Below, piece by piece: positions 45,895 through 57,934 of a stretch of DNA of 64,000 bases (position 1 is the first letter of the stretch; every line of letters begins with the position of its first letter). The stretch is from Stichopus chloronotus. Lineage: Eukaryota; Echinodermata; Holothuroidea; Aspidochirotida; Stichopodidae. The position numbers and the translations under genes were made by a program. The DNA lies in assembly GCA_021234535.1 (NCBI GenBank), contig CM037837.1, positions 6,107,718-6,171,717 of the forward strand. Reading direction: 5' to 3'. The notes beneath the pieces were generated by a model. That model was not told where the DNA came from and made no database searches. It saw only the letters and a program-made list of their open reading frames with translations.

Positions 45895-46669
45895 AATCAG
45901 TACAGTGTACACTTCGGCACGCTACTGTGCGTTTGGTAATAATATGTGCTATCACGCTTCGGGTTGTAATGTCTACGGTTTTGATGTCACTTACATACAG
46001 TACGCTACTTGTCCCCAGATCGTCTCGAATGTGTTTAAGGGAACACTGCCCCCAGTTCGGGAAAGTCTTAGAAGACGCATAAGCACAATTTTAACTCTGC
46101 AAGACAAAATAGTGTTTAGTTTTCCAAAACTAATAAGGGAAAAAATGTTGATGTTAGATGTCGATGGCAAATAGCTTTTGGAAATGTCAAATGTAATTAT
46201 GGTAGTGATATTCCTCAGTATAGCCCACTGAATAATTCTGTTAAAATGTTTAAAAGCAAGTGTTACCCCTTTGAAGAAACCGATATGGCATTAAACAGAA
46301 ATTTGAAATTTGAAGAAAATAGTGCATGGACTCGATGATGCGGCTGTATTGTGATTTGTGAATAAAAGTTCTCTTTTTAATGTCAGCATAACGCGTTAAC
46401 ATGGGTTTCGACAACGATTGTTCATGTTGATTTTTTTTTTCTTAATGGTTTTTCTGGTAGACAAATGCAACTTGGCATCAATAGTTGTGTTTTCTCCCAA
46501 CGCCTATGTGACGTAACTTTTATCGTTGACCCGCTGCTTTACACAAATCAACAATTTCGCACAAATTCCAAGCAAAATAAAAATTAGACACAACCGAACA
46601 AAATCCTCGTCTGAATTCAGCAGTCTTATAGTGTCATAAATCCTGTTTTTTGTTTTTTTTTTGTTTTTT
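45895..46669. other. Non-coding spacer
   Basis: Overlapping plus frames at 45,759-46,174 without motif. T-runs near 46,429 and 46,650-46,672. Nothing else is recognised. Confidence 0.4.
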
Positions 46670-47022
46670 TTTTAGGAAAATAAGGGTCTTTGTTTTACAG
46701 AAAACAACCATACTGAAAACCAATTATGTTTATGAATATAGAATGACAGATCATTCAAAATAAAGAAGGACAGTGGTATTCTTTTCAAAAAATAACGTTC
46801 TCACATGGAGACTTTTTTTTTTTTTGCTTAACAATAATTTGTTCACCCAAACTTTTCACAATTTAAATGAAGCATCTTCCGCATCTCATCACATGCATAA
46901 TGTTTTGAGATGATGAGCTTTTGCAGATGTCTGTTGGTGACACTGTATGATTTGACAATGATCAAAGTTATTTTTTTTTATGTGCTATTTGAGTGTATTC
47001 TAAACGCTCTATTTCCCTTTAA
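46670..47022 (+). mobile_element. TTAA-flanked MITE family A, copy 2
   Basis: Length 353 bp. The left end is eroded (TTTAGGAAAATAAGGGTC); the right end CTCTATTTCCCTTTAA is intact with TTAA at 47,019-47,022. Internal words AAGCATCTTCCGCATCTCAT and GCATAATGTTTTGAGATGAT align with copy 4. Confidence 0.8.
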
Positions 47023-47272
47023 CTTTCTTTACATTTTCATTGGTGTTGGTCATAAACAGGAAAAAGCAGGAAAACAGGAGAGGTAAGCAGATAAGCGGGA
47101 AAATTGCGTTAGGTGCAAAGTCTTTCTGTAGACCTATATAGAAGGACGAGATATTGCGAATAGGTTTATGTATGTCCTTGTTGCCAATTTGTGTTGTTAT
47201 ATGGCTGAACATATATATGTGTGGGTGTGTTTACCCGATAGGCCTATTACCCACTTTTGTTTTTTTCTTCAG

Positions 47273-47372
47273 ATTTTTCTCCTATGCAAGAATCAAACCG
47301 AATCGAAACCTGTTGTAATCAGTTTCGGTAATGTGACCGGTAACCGCGAAAAGTTACCGTACCTGCAAGCAG
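47273..47372 (+). other. Candidate 100-nt internal exon
   Basis: A strong 3' splice site (CTTTTGTTTTTTTCTTCAG) and a good 5' splice site (TGCAAGCAG then GTAGGT) bound 33 codons plus one base, phase 0 to 1. The frame reads IFLLCKNQTESKPVVISFGN then VTGNREKLPYLQA, with two possible N-glycosylation sequons (NQT, NVT). Unspliced, it stays open another 25 codons. Two palindromes overlap its 3' end (CGGTAAC...GTTACCG and ACCTGCAAGCAGGT). No family is recognised. Confidence 0.22.
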
Positions 47373-47886
47373 GTAGGTACGGTATGTTTTACATAAACAT
47401 TTCCATATTACATGTTGTGCTTTTCAGCAAAGAATCGACTGATTGAACAAAACTTACAACGTAGGGTGATGCAAAGTAGAAAACTGATGTCCAAATTTTG
47501 ACTTAAAGTCTCATTGCCTAACATATTCTGTGTGTACAGCAGCTTTTTACGAAAATTTTATCAACAATGTACTACTTTGCCAGGGTGAATAGCCCTTTCA
47601 TTTTATCTTTTGCTTCAATGCAGTATTTGTGTTTGTGTTGTTGAAATCACATGCCAGCACGCGCTAGCACAAACCAGTATAATTTGAAAGAAAGTACAGA
47701 TATACAAGATAGGAAAGCCTAGGACAACAATAAACTAAACAAATCAAACAACCAAACAAGCAAATAAAAAAAAAATTGATGTCCTATAGTTCTCGCACGA
47801 CAGAAGCGACTGATTGACCTGAAGAGACAGAAGCCATACTTCTGTAATAAAGGGATACCGGTTGCTATTATTCTTATAGTATATGC

Positions 47887-47889
<3 letters not shown>
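47373..47889. other. Non-coding spacer
   Basis: AT-rich between the exon candidate and the (AT)n arrays. No feature is recognised. Confidence 0.45.
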
Positions 47890-47949
<60 letters not shown>

Positions 47950-47959
47950 ATTACATATA

Positions 47960-48000
<41 letters not shown>

Positions 48001-48005
48001 ATATG
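47890..48005. repeat. Two (TA)n microsatellites
   Basis: Uninterrupted alternating T/A runs at about 47,892-47,938 and 47,961-47,992 are separated by an ACAATTACATATATGCA spacer. They form a self-complementary, cruciform-prone stretch and generate spurious YIYIYI frames on both strands. Confidence 0.95.
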
Positions 48006-48661
48006 TAGTCACGCTTCGGTTCATCAGATAAAGGAGTCAATAGTACACGAATTGTTATATTGATAAAGTCTAAAATTTCAGATTGTGTTTTTTCTGTTAT
48101 TTTTTGCATTTGTTACAGTCTCGAGTCTCGTTTTCTATCTCTTTGTTGGTTTGCGAAAAGAGGGGAACAAGAACTCCCAGAACAGGAACAATAAGCTTCA
48201 CTATAGTGTAACAGAGATCTTTAACTCTGACTGTTCTACCAAGGTGTACTTCATCTGGATACTGACGTAATTCAAAAATGTCTTGCGTGCAGACAAATGC
48301 TTTTTTCTGCTTTTAATTAAAAAAAAAAGAGATAAAAACCGACCCGGAGTGACTTTGCAGTTATGGATATTGTTTTACTCTATACTTCTGTGTTTTTATT
48401 ATTAATTGCAGCATTATATTGGTTACCTGGTGATTCCCCTCTTTGCTACCATCGTTATCTTTATCATCTTTCTTCCTTCGGTTCACATGTTCACGAGTTT
48501 TGCCACTTGAGTCTACCATCGCCCACGGCAGCAACAGTAACTTCCATGTCTGGTCAGCTATATTCCACTACCGTATGGGTTGGGCTAAACATAAAGGAAC
48601 CTTCACGCCACCTTCATCGCCCCAATACACACTCCACCACTTTACTCCATCCCACCCACAT
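48006..48661. other. Non-coding spacer
   Basis: A plus frame starting at 48,363 is open for 161 codons with a hydrophobic start, but it passes through both the C12 and G11 tracts and is considered chance. Confidence 0.4.
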
Positions 48662-51218
48662 CCCCCCCCCCCCATCATCTCTTTGTTCGATGATAATCGT
48701 TTGGTCGTCCGTCTTTTTTTGGGGGGGGGGGATTGTTTTGTTTTATTTTTACGTTATGGCAATCGATCATATTGGTGAATATATCCTTATAAAACGTTTA
48801 AAACTATCTAACAGCGATATCTCACTTATTTCGTACTTTCATTTATAATCAGAAAAATTAAATGGGATTTAGAACATAAGAAAGTGATTGCGTGAGCATT
48901 TAAAAGTAAAAAAGATTAAAATTACATATTCAAAAGTTATAATTTGTTATTTGGTTGCATTATTCAGACTATTTGAGAAAGCAGATAGGTTCAAGTGATG
49001 ATTCTATGATTTCAAATTCTTATAAAATAACGATTAAAGTGTAAAATAAAATGATGTACTGGTTGACAACTTTCATTCAACTTAACTTGCTTCTTTGAGC
49101 AAGCGAATGGGAAGCACCAAATCCAAACTTTTTTTTTTGGTCAGGTTTCACTGTCGTGTCTCGAGACATCTATATCATACCTGATATATCTGACAAGGTT
49201 AGGTTATGGTCAGAGGCATTAGGAAAGGTTAGTGAATACAAGTCTTACGAAGTGTCAAAATGCATTGTAGCATGCATGTTGTTATAAGAGGTGGCGTGTG
49301 CAGAATTTCAGAGACGTGGGCACAATTGCAGGCTTAAATCATATGGGCCAATATATATCAGCTCTTCAGTGAAATACATTACAAAACCATCGACGCCTCC
49401 TGACACTCGCAATTTACTGTGTGATGAAACTTCCATTTCAACTTGCATAGTTATTATTTCCTGGATCATATTTATTTACTCCAAATGTACAGGCGATATG
49501 TACCCACACTGTTAACATCCACCCCCCCCCCCCCCACCAGCTTCTCCCGGCGAATCCGAGGAGGCCATTGTCGCACCCAAAAGTGGGTCGAAACATTGAC
49601 ATTGTTTTCATCAAGGAATAAACTTCAAGTGAGACTTTCACAGGCGAGTACAAAAACTCGAGAGTCTTTAATTTCAGCTTAATCAAGGACGAGGCGTAGG
49701 CCAAGCCTGCTATATAGCTAAATACGGAGTCAGGCGTCTAATCGCTGTTAAAGGCTACCCCGGACGGACGGACGGAAAATTTTTAAACAGATGAACTTTA
49801 AAATTGTACACTTCTGTTGCACCAAATCCCGGCCGAGGGGGGGGGGGGGGTTACCCTCTCCAAGGCCCTTCCTTCATATCACTGTACCACCAGTTTGACC
49901 CATCCAAAGGATTTTGATCAGGTAGTGATACACCCTGTGCATGCTTCCATAATATTTGTCCACGTATCTTCGTAAAAAAAATATATGGATTTACGGATTC
50001 CCGAAAACGTTACATTATTTCTTGTGTATCGAAAACAAAGTGTAGGCTTAGTATAATTTGGCTTTTACGTGTGCTGTGCTTGGAAATCTTAAAACATCGT
50101 TGCAGACGACAGTCCGGAACTTCCCTTCTTCCTAGACACCAGATTTGTTTTGTCACGGGCGTTTCTGGCTCCAGGATTCTGTCGTCACAACAACAGATCC
50201 AAATAATAACAGCTGATATTACACAATTACAGATCTATAGCTCTGCGTTCATTTTTTTTCTTTTCTTTTTTTTTTACAGTTGAAACCTGTTACTTTCTCA
50301 TGCGTGTATTTCTTTGAATGGGCGACACGTGGTTTGAATTATTATGTATTCTGCCCAACCCACAAAGAACGATGTAAACATAAGACCAGTGAAAGAATAA
50401 TCTAAATGCTTTTACTAGCCTGAATGCCTCCCTTACTAACAGAAAACCTTTAAACCTGTTCTCCTGGCAAGTAAATACTTTTTTATGGTATACAGTCTAG
50501 AATACTTAATGGTTTTGCAGTCAGTTGAATGTTTGGAGCCGTATACAAGCTGCCGTAACTAACCAGTTAGGGGGGGGGGGGGGTAGTGGGATGGCTGCAA
50601 TGCGTGTATACCATAAGTAGTACCTTTTGAAAGCCAGATGATAGATTTTCATCCATTCTTAATGTTTTCATAGGCAGTGAAATAATCTTGCTCCTTTTAA
50701 AAAAAAATACTCTTCAAAGCTTTCCCAAAATGTTTGTCACGGTGACATGCGAAAACAGTTACACAAAGGTATGAATATGTTGAAATTAATATTCATGACC
50801 GTGACTGTTCTCTTCCCCCCCCCCCCCTCTTTATCTCTCTGTCTCTTCTTTCAACTGCTTTCATTATTCCATTCATGCACTTGCTATGTATTCGATAGTT
50901 GAACAATGTATCGTCCCTCACGTTTCAAATGCTTTCATGTAAATACGGACTTTTGGAATTTCTGTTTGATGATGATTACATGCATTACAAGTTGACATGG
51001 ACATACACAGAAAAGAAGTAAACGAAGTTAAAAAAAAAAAGTGCGTGAAACGAACTAAGCACCGGTATATACTGGAGATTAAGCATTTTCCGGTTAGATG
51101 GTAGTATTCAGAAGTACTGTGATATACATTACTATGATATCACATTGTTACTATGCAGAGCCCCTTCTTTTTATCACAATTACTCGTTGAACCACTAGTA
51201 CAACCCCCCCCCCCCCCC
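48662..51218. repeat. Cluster of seven poly(C)/poly(G) tracts
   Basis: Plus-strand tracts: C12 (48,662), G11 (48,721), C14 (49,522), G14 (49,837), G14 (50,570), C13 (50,815) and C15 (51,204), seven in 2.6 kb. Each tract of this kind could form G-quadruplex or i-motif structures. Intervening DNA is AT-rich with no gene apart from the weak exon candidate at 50,280. Confidence 0.9.
50280..50405 (+). other. Candidate terminal exon (41 codons)
   Basis: A strong polypyrimidine acceptor (TTTTCTTTTTTTTTTTACAG) is followed in phase 0 by LKPVTFSCVYFFEWATRGLN, then YYVFCPTHKERCKHKTSERI, ending at TAA (50,403). It has no ATG and is balanced in composition. No family is recognised. Confidence 0.17.
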
Positions 51219-51868
51219 ATGCACACACACACACACTTTTCCTCTTTACTCCTTCCTTCTCGCTCCGCAAATTCGTTTTTAATTATTCTTGCGTTCCCCC
51301 CTCTCTCTCACTCATCAACAGGTACTCCGACACCTCTTTGACGAGAAAGTCTCTCCACCCCACCCCCCCCCTCCCAAATCGCGGGCACTCTCTTTGTGCG
51401 CTTGCGCAGAAAGAAGGACGAGCTGACTTTCGGAGCATGCGCACACATGTTTTTTGAACGTGATTTTAAACTCTGTCAAACATTTCGGCTCACATGAAAA
51501 ACCTTTCATGGTTGTCTCCCATGCACCATTCAGAAGAGTCACAAAGCAGCATTGTGTAAAAGAATTCAGTTATTACTAATGATAGCTATCACGGTATGTG
51601 CATTGAGGACTATGCATGATTGTGACTGTATTGTAAACTAAGACTCTCAAAGAAGTCAATGGCTTTGTTTCTATGTATAGAGTCTAGCTGTACAAAGTCA
51701 ACGCAGAAATTTTCTTATTTGGTCATCTCCAAGTTACTTAAAATAGAATAAAAAAGGAAACAATGAATGTATAAGGACTTCGTGCTTAAATTTGTTTTTT
51801 ATCATTTTATTCATTTTTATTCAATCCAGCAAAGAAGTTTGCAACCCCTAATCAAGTAGCTAACAGTA
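51219..51868. other. Non-coding spacer
   Basis: It starts with a short CA run and a CT-rich stretch (51,230-51,310), then a C9 patch at 51,362. No gene is seen. Confidence 0.45.
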
Positions 51869-52205
51869 TTAAAAGGGACATATGGGGCTTAAAATTCACG
51901 GACATGGCATACAACGACAATAGCTTTAATCATTGTTAAACTATTTAGTCTCGTCGATAAACATAATGCCCGGCAAATCGTCATCTCAAAAATTATGCAT
52001 AAGATCATGAGTTATGGAAGATGCATCGTTGCACTTTTTGAAAGCCTGGATGAATAAATTTATCTTATTAATCTTATTAATCTAAAAAATTTATTTCTTG
52101 GAAAGAAGGTTATCTTCCTTCCTTACTGTAAATAATCTACCGTTCTGTCTCAGCAAATATTGGTTTTATAATATTTTTTTTTTGTTTTATAATAACAATT
52201 TTTGT
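51869..52205 (-). mobile_element. TTAA-flanked MITE family A, copy 3 (right end decayed)
   Basis: The left end TTAAAAGGGACATATGGGGC and internal AAAATTCACGGACATGGCA align with copy 1. The middle (GAAGATGCATCG, TTATTTCTTGGAAAGAAGGT) is clear. The right end dissolves into T/A-rich sequence. Confidence 0.75.
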
Positions 52206-53405
52206 TTATTATTATTATGTTTTTTTTTTTGGATTTATTACGACACTCTTTGGGCATACTTTATAAAGAAATACTTTTAAAAGCACACCTTTACTTTTTG
52301 CGATATTTTTTTTTTTCAAAAATGTCAAATATAACGATATCAGTAAACACCCTCCGTTTCCTGACTCTCGTATATAATTGAACTAGTATTTGTATCTGTC
52401 CTGAATAGGATATTCTGTCACTGGCAATGAGTTCGTCTTCATATATGCCTATGTACAATACGGTACGAAGGTATCACAGATTTTTAGCACCAAGCACTTC
52501 ATCGTTTATAGAAAAACACGTTGATGTTTCAATAAAGGACATCTTTGTGGCAATCTGTCCCATTGAAAAAAAACTGTAGAAGGCAACACTAGCCTATGCT
52601 AACATTCTGTGCCAATATGTTATACCCTCTATATGCCTTGTTTGATTTCGTGCATCCCAAAATATAGCCTACTACATCTTGACTTTTATTCTTGCACAAC
52701 AGCCGAAATTTTCATTTTGCGTCGGCTTTCCTCGTTCTTTTTGTTTTCTTTTTCCGTTCTTTTTCATATTCCTCTCAATCCAGCTGTCTCCTTTTTCTTC
52801 TTCTTCTTCTTCTCCTTTTTTTTTTGTCTTTGTCAAAGGGAATCATTACACCGAAATGAACCGTGTACTCTTCCGGCATTTCTGCGAGCCTTAAATTTCA
52901 TGAATGAAACGTGCTACCGTCATTCCTGTTACAGAAATTTCCCAAGTGTCGGAATCACTCCTTGCTTGAGTTGCTTTCAGTCACGCTGTGGAAGCGAGCC
53001 TCTATCCTATAACGTTTAAGAATGTTGTAAGCATAAGCTTAGGCGTAACGAGGCAGAACGGTACTAAGTGAAAAGGTGATACACACTCTCGCCGTTCTAC
53101 TCGGTTGATCGCTTTTTGCTCGTCTGTCTCCCCATTCGTCCTAGAAATGTTATGGTTTCACATGCGTAGGGTATACCACATATCTGTATCACGTGTGTAC
53201 AGCGAGAGAAATATATATGTAGTCCGTATCAGGCACTGGAACAATGGAAAGTGCATTACATTGTAGGTTTATGTATGAGAAGTACTAAAACCCACTTGTC
53301 AAACTGATCGATAACGTAAGCGGTTTCGCTAGCATGGCTACATTTTTTCCAAAATTACTTGAAAAAAAATCGATGTTTCTGCTCGAATTAATATGCATCC
53401 CATGC

Positions 53406-53407
<2 letters not shown>
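52206..53407. other. Non-coding spacer
   Basis: T-rich, with a TTC repeat at 52,795-52,815. A plus frame at 52,609-53,019 (136 codons) includes that low-complexity stretch. Its C-terminal part has several Cys but no recognised motif. Confidence 0.4.

Positions 53408-53484
<77 letters not shown>
53408..53484. repeat. (TA)n microsatellite, about 77 bp
   Basis: Uninterrupted alternating T/A run followed by a short GTGTGTG stretch. It produces YIYI frames on both strands. Confidence 0.97.
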
Positions 53485-53486
<2 letters not shown>

Positions 53487-55431
53487 GTGTGTGTGGGTGT
53501 GGGTGTTCTCTGGGTATAATTCAAAAATCCTGCCACTTTGTAAAATCGTCCCACATTGTCCAAAATAAAAGGGTAGTAGAGATGCCCATACTACCTCCCT
53601 GCCCTTCCCACCTCTTAAATACAAACAAGAGAGGTCCAGAAAAAGGGCGCCTTTGTGATTCATAAACACCAATTGATTAAACGTTTAATGGTTGAAGTTT
53701 TTATCTCAGCACGTTTCTACATGTCCTGTGGGTGTTTTAGGGACACTTACTTAGCTCGTCATGCTCTGTCACTTCTATAACGATTTTGGCCTTAAAACAA
53801 CTTGTCCGTGCAAGCCGCTACAAAGATTCTAAGAGTGAGTCCTGGTTTGTGTATGTTCGGTTTTACCATGCCTGGGGGAAGAAGTAAAAAAGAAACATGT
53901 AAACGTATATGAAACGCTTAGAATAAGAAACACAGCAGCCTCTTCCGTCAACTTCGGTCTAGCTAGTACGCCACATTGCACTCAGAAGCAGAATATATTC
54001 CGGTTGACTTCACTGGATTTTAGTCAACTAAGAATTGAAAAAAGACTGAAGACAGGTTAGTTGACAAAGAGAATGATTCACTCGCTCCGCCCCCCCCCCC
54101 TTCCACCACCCCCACAAGAGGACAAACATTCGCATTTTTACTATGCCTCCAGAAGAGAAATGGGGATGAGCATGTACATCTCCATAATATGCCTTTTGGA
54201 GCCCAGGTATACAATTTCACCTTGTCTGTGTTTCAAAATTATTTCAAAATTATTAAAAATTAAGTCAGGCCCTTTGGTACATTCAGTTCTGCTATTGAAG
54301 GAAAGAAAAAAAATTGAGCAACATCCAAATGCTTCGGAATTCCAATATTCAAAAGCTTTTTTTTCTTTCCTGAGCACTGGGACGTTTTCAACATGGGCCC
54401 CTGGCCTGTGTTGTGAGCAGTCAGCCTATCGGCTTGTTTGAAGGAAAGCGATTTCCCGCCTTTTCAGGTTATTCGTCTATTTATACGAACATTTACATCG
54501 CGATTGTTTACAAATGTCAAGAAATTCTCCGCCACAAATTTCGACAGAAATTGTGCAGCCGTCCATGTAATGCTTATTCTGTGAGTTCTCTGATCAATTG
54601 TCCTTATTCCCGTCTGCACTTCAAAAGAAGGGAGCTGACTTGATGTAGTGCAGAAAAAGAGACGAACTGATAGTTTTTATGTTTCAGAACAGAAGAAAAG
54701 AAGTTGAAAATTTTAAGTGATTACCGTACAGTAACAGTCCGATATATGCTGAGCCTCCTATTAGCATTGTTGAATATCTTTTTTATCGTAAAGGTAGGCG
54801 TCTTTAAGTACGATAACAACAAGCCGTCTAGTATTTGGAACTCCTATTGAGACTTTTTCGGTGAAGGCATTGTTTCATGTTTTAAAGTAGGTGTGAAATT
54901 TGTCCGGATACCATATATGTTCGTTAATTGTATGGCATATCAAGGAAAAAAAGTGAGAGAACTTTGGGACATAGTATTGTCTTGTTACAAAAAAAAAAAA
55001 TAGTTGATACCAATAGCTTGTACCTTTCTAAAATCTCCTCAACTGCAACACATACTGGTATCTTTCTCTCTGTGGAGAAGAAAGAAAGAACCGATTTGAC
55101 ACCTTAGTTGGTTTGGTGTGTGTAGAATCCGCTAACGCATCACAACTCATAACAAAGACCTATAGGCCTACAAAATTTTATTTTATTTCACCTATGGAGG
55201 AAGGGGTATTAAATTATTATTGCTTTACTTCTTCTCTATCTTTGTACCTACAAATGAGCTGCAAGGAGTGTTCGAAGGTAGACTGGGCAATAGCATCGCG
55301 TCAATGAAGTTTGCTTAAATGTTTTGATCCGTCAACTTGTTGTTTTCCCCTCTCGTCAAAAATATGACGCCATGTATGTTTCTTCATCGAAATCCTACAC
55401 TTTAGCTGAAAGTATTATTCCACGATAAAAA
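53485..55431. other. Non-coding spacer
   Basis: AT-rich with a C11 tract at 54,090-54,100. Plus frame 54,061-54,441 (126 codons) begins in that tract. No gene is supported. Confidence 0.4.
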
Positions 55432-55473
55432 ATGGCCGACACTGGAGAGTCAGGTGCTGTGCGGGGAATGTAA
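55432..55473 (+). other. Short ORF with strong start context
   Basis: AAAAATGGCC is an excellent animal initiation context. The 13-codon frame (MADTGESGAVRGM) ends at TAA. It could be an upstream ORF of a transcript that includes 55,632, or the first codons of an exon spliced at AGTCAG/GTGCTG. Very short, so uncertain. Confidence 0.12.
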
Positions 55474-55631
55474 TCTTACGGTGATTATTCTAAGTTTGTG
55501 CACCCTAATTTTTTACTGCTTAGTTAGATGTACAAAAGATTATAATTTTAACTCAGCAGTACGAAATAAGAAGTGATTACAAGACAGCTCAAATTTGCTG
55601 CATCTGAGGCGCGAATCTCTGGACTGATAAA

Positions 55632-55843
55632 ATGTCTCAGTATAGCAGCACAGTACTGTACAGTTTACGTTACGCGATGTACGCGTCGTTTGTTCGAACT
55701 ATGCCTGGTGTTATTATCAAGTGCGAACGTATGAAACTACCATACCAAGTCATTCCCGCAGCACGCGTGACCCTCCGTGCAGTGGGGAGTTTGACGCCAT
55801 TTTGTCCATCGGCGCAATATACTACCAGAGAATCATCTGTGAT
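55632..55843 (+). CDS. Candidate first coding exon
   Basis: ATG with a good context (GATAAAATGTC) opens 70 codons and two bases, ending at a good 5' splice site (CTGTGAT then GTAAGTGG). The frame reads MSQYSSTVLYSLRYAMYASF then KLPYQVIPAARVTLRAVGSL. The region is CpG-bearing. The minus strand is also open across it (about 55,670-55,999, SFIRSHLIITPGIVRTNDAY), so at most one is coding. No family is recognised. Confidence 0.2.
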
Positions 55844-56291
55844 GTAAGTGGCCCACCGATGGTTTGCTGGGACATGTTTGAAAACAAATCTTAAATTCAT
55901 CCATTCCAGGTGTTTGACCATTTCGATCGATGATTCACATGAGAATCCAGTTTGCACTTCCAACGTTCTGACGTCAGTGTGTTCCAGGGACCTATACCGT
56001 CAAGCCCCTTTGAACTGAAGAGAAAGTTCGCCCCTGGTATGAGTCGCCCTGTCTTCTATTTTTTCTGTTTTTTTTTTTTTTAACCTGATTCTCATAGCTC
56101 CATAAGGCACTTCAAAATGTCACCAGCGGTGCAAAAAAAAAAAAAAAAAATAGTAGTGGCTCTGACACCCAACAACTTCGACGATAAGTCATTTTGGTGA
56201 ATAGCAGTGTAACTTACCATTACTTTTATTTTATTTTTTTTTTATAAATTAGCAAAACATAATTTCTCTCCGATTCATTCTGATGGCTGTA
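55844..56291. other. Non-coding spacer
   Basis: T13 near 56,070 and an A-run of 18 near 56,132-56,149. The minus-strand frame from the previous region begins here. Nothing else is seen. Confidence 0.4.
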
Positions 56292-56524
56292 GAATGGCGG
56301 ATCCAGGCCTCTTTGTTTGGGGGATTCACTAAATTCACAGATTGTAGGAGCGCGTCGGCCGCTGAAGGATTAACGTAAAAATTGTGCTCTCGACATGGTG
56401 TACCAAAACCGGTCACGAGGGAAGCGACAGTCAGATGTCTGCGATATAACATTAAAGGCACGATTGATCAATTTGGGAAATTTTTTTTCGAGTCCACGAG
56501 ACCCATTCCTCCGATCCGCCACTG
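56292..56524. mobile_element. hAT-like MITE with degenerate 8-bp target duplication
   Basis: The left end GAATGGCGGATCCAGG and the right end CCTCCGATCCGCCACTG are inverted repeats around TGGCGGATC. Flanks TGGCTGTA (56,284-56,291) and TGGTGGTA (56,525-56,532) match at six of eight positions, as expected for an old 8-bp hAT target duplication. Non-autonomous, 233 bp. Confidence 0.7.
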
Positions 56525-57539
56525 TGGTGGTGGTAATAGTGGTGGTGGATTTGAGGAACACGTAATGTACACACATGTAAAATCATGAGAATGGTTCTAT
56601 TATCTTACTTTTCAGTGCGAAAGCAACGTCTAGAGAAGCTGTTCCTGCTGACACAAAAATTACGCTGTAATAATATTTTCGCTAAGTACGGTACAGTGTT
56701 CATTAGAGTTCCAACGATTGGGGGTAAACATGGGCTGGACGAAAAGCGGGAGGGTTAGGGGAGGGGAATGAGGGGGAGTAGGAACTGCGAAACGACCCCC
56801 CCCCCTCCCATTTCCTAAACTCCCCTCCCAATTTCCAAAATTTCCCGGCAACTGTATGTGTAATAGACATTTGCCGGTTGAATCAATGTAAAACTGATTA
56901 AGCGATCTTACAAGCGCATTTTAGCTCTAAGAGTTACGAGTCAAGATAATTTATCAACTTAAGGGTACATTTTTTTACAACAGAAGAGTTAATCGTCTTT
57001 GCGTGGATACCTGTAATCTCGACAGGACTAAAAGTGTACCGGTACAATAAAATAAAAGAATAAAATAAAAGAAGAAATAAATAAACAAAAAAATTGCCTC
57101 GAGAGTTGTATCACTTGTTACCATGGAAATCTCTTTTTCATCAGAAACATTTTGTATCTCCTAGGGGGACCATCTCCCTTTCTTGCCATTTTGACAGGTT
57201 GTCACATCTTGCGCAACCCTACACAGTAAACTATGAACCGAATTCGACAACCCCCCCCCCCCCCAGCAAAACAGTTATGTATTAGAAACGTATGAGATGA
57301 AAGCTAACTCTCGGTTTCACTTTTGTCGTGTCGCTTGAGCTAACCATAACGGTTTTTTTTTTCTATTAAAATTTTTTTTTTCGTTTTGCAACGTGATGGG
57401 GTGGTGGTACAGAACCATCCACTTGCCCCGATAGATGAGTAGAAGAGAACAAAGCGGATAGTTTATAGTACAATATCGGTCATAACATCTGTGTTACAGG
57501 TTCTTATAGCTGAAAATAAAAAAATAAAAATCCGTCAAG
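56525..57539. other. Non-coding spacer
   Basis: GGTGGT repeat just after the MITE, a G-rich/C-rich patch at 56,745-56,830 (C10), an AATAAAAGAA-type repeat at 57,045-57,090 and C14 at 57,251-57,264. Confidence 0.45.
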
Positions 57540-57780
57540 TGCCGGAAATCGTTCACATTTTTCAACTTTCTCTCGCCGCCGACCGATTCGTAACCTATTT
57601 CCAACAAAATAGGACGCTGGGCATTGTCTGCGGGCTGCCCACGATCGTGCTTTGAAGCCGAACAGCGAGGCTCGTCGTGCGAAGGCTTCCCGCTACGATG
57701 ACAAACAAGCCTCGGGAGGGTCGGGAGGGGTGCTGAAAAGGACAAGACAGGGCACCTGATGGGTGAGAAAGTCAGGTACA
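57540..57780. promoter_or_regulatory. CpG-rich block
   Basis: Locally the highest CpG density in the window (TCTCGCCGCCGACCGATTCG, GAGGCTCGTCGTGCGAAGG). Both strands are partly open: minus 57,494-57,781 and a plus stretch HDRALKPNSEARRAKASRYD. It may be a regulatory element, a small CpG island or decayed coding sequence. Confidence 0.25.
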
Positions 57781-57934
57781 AGCAGGTGAATCGTGATGGA
57801 TCAAATAGTAATAAAATCTACAAGAGTTTGTTACATTGTTAACCTCCTACTATCAGTCGTTTTGTGACGCATCGAATCACAAATTCTTGCCGCCATCATC
57901 GAACTCATAACTGTCTGACCGGAGAACAGATATC

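Noticed and set aside
47719..48024. YIYIYI-type frames
   Set aside because: Direct translation of the (TA)n microsatellite; the same applies at 53,285-53,672.
48363..48848. 161-codon plus frame with signal-peptide-like start
   Set aside because: It includes polyproline and polyglycine encoded by the C12 and G11 tracts; a second frame is open over the same DNA.
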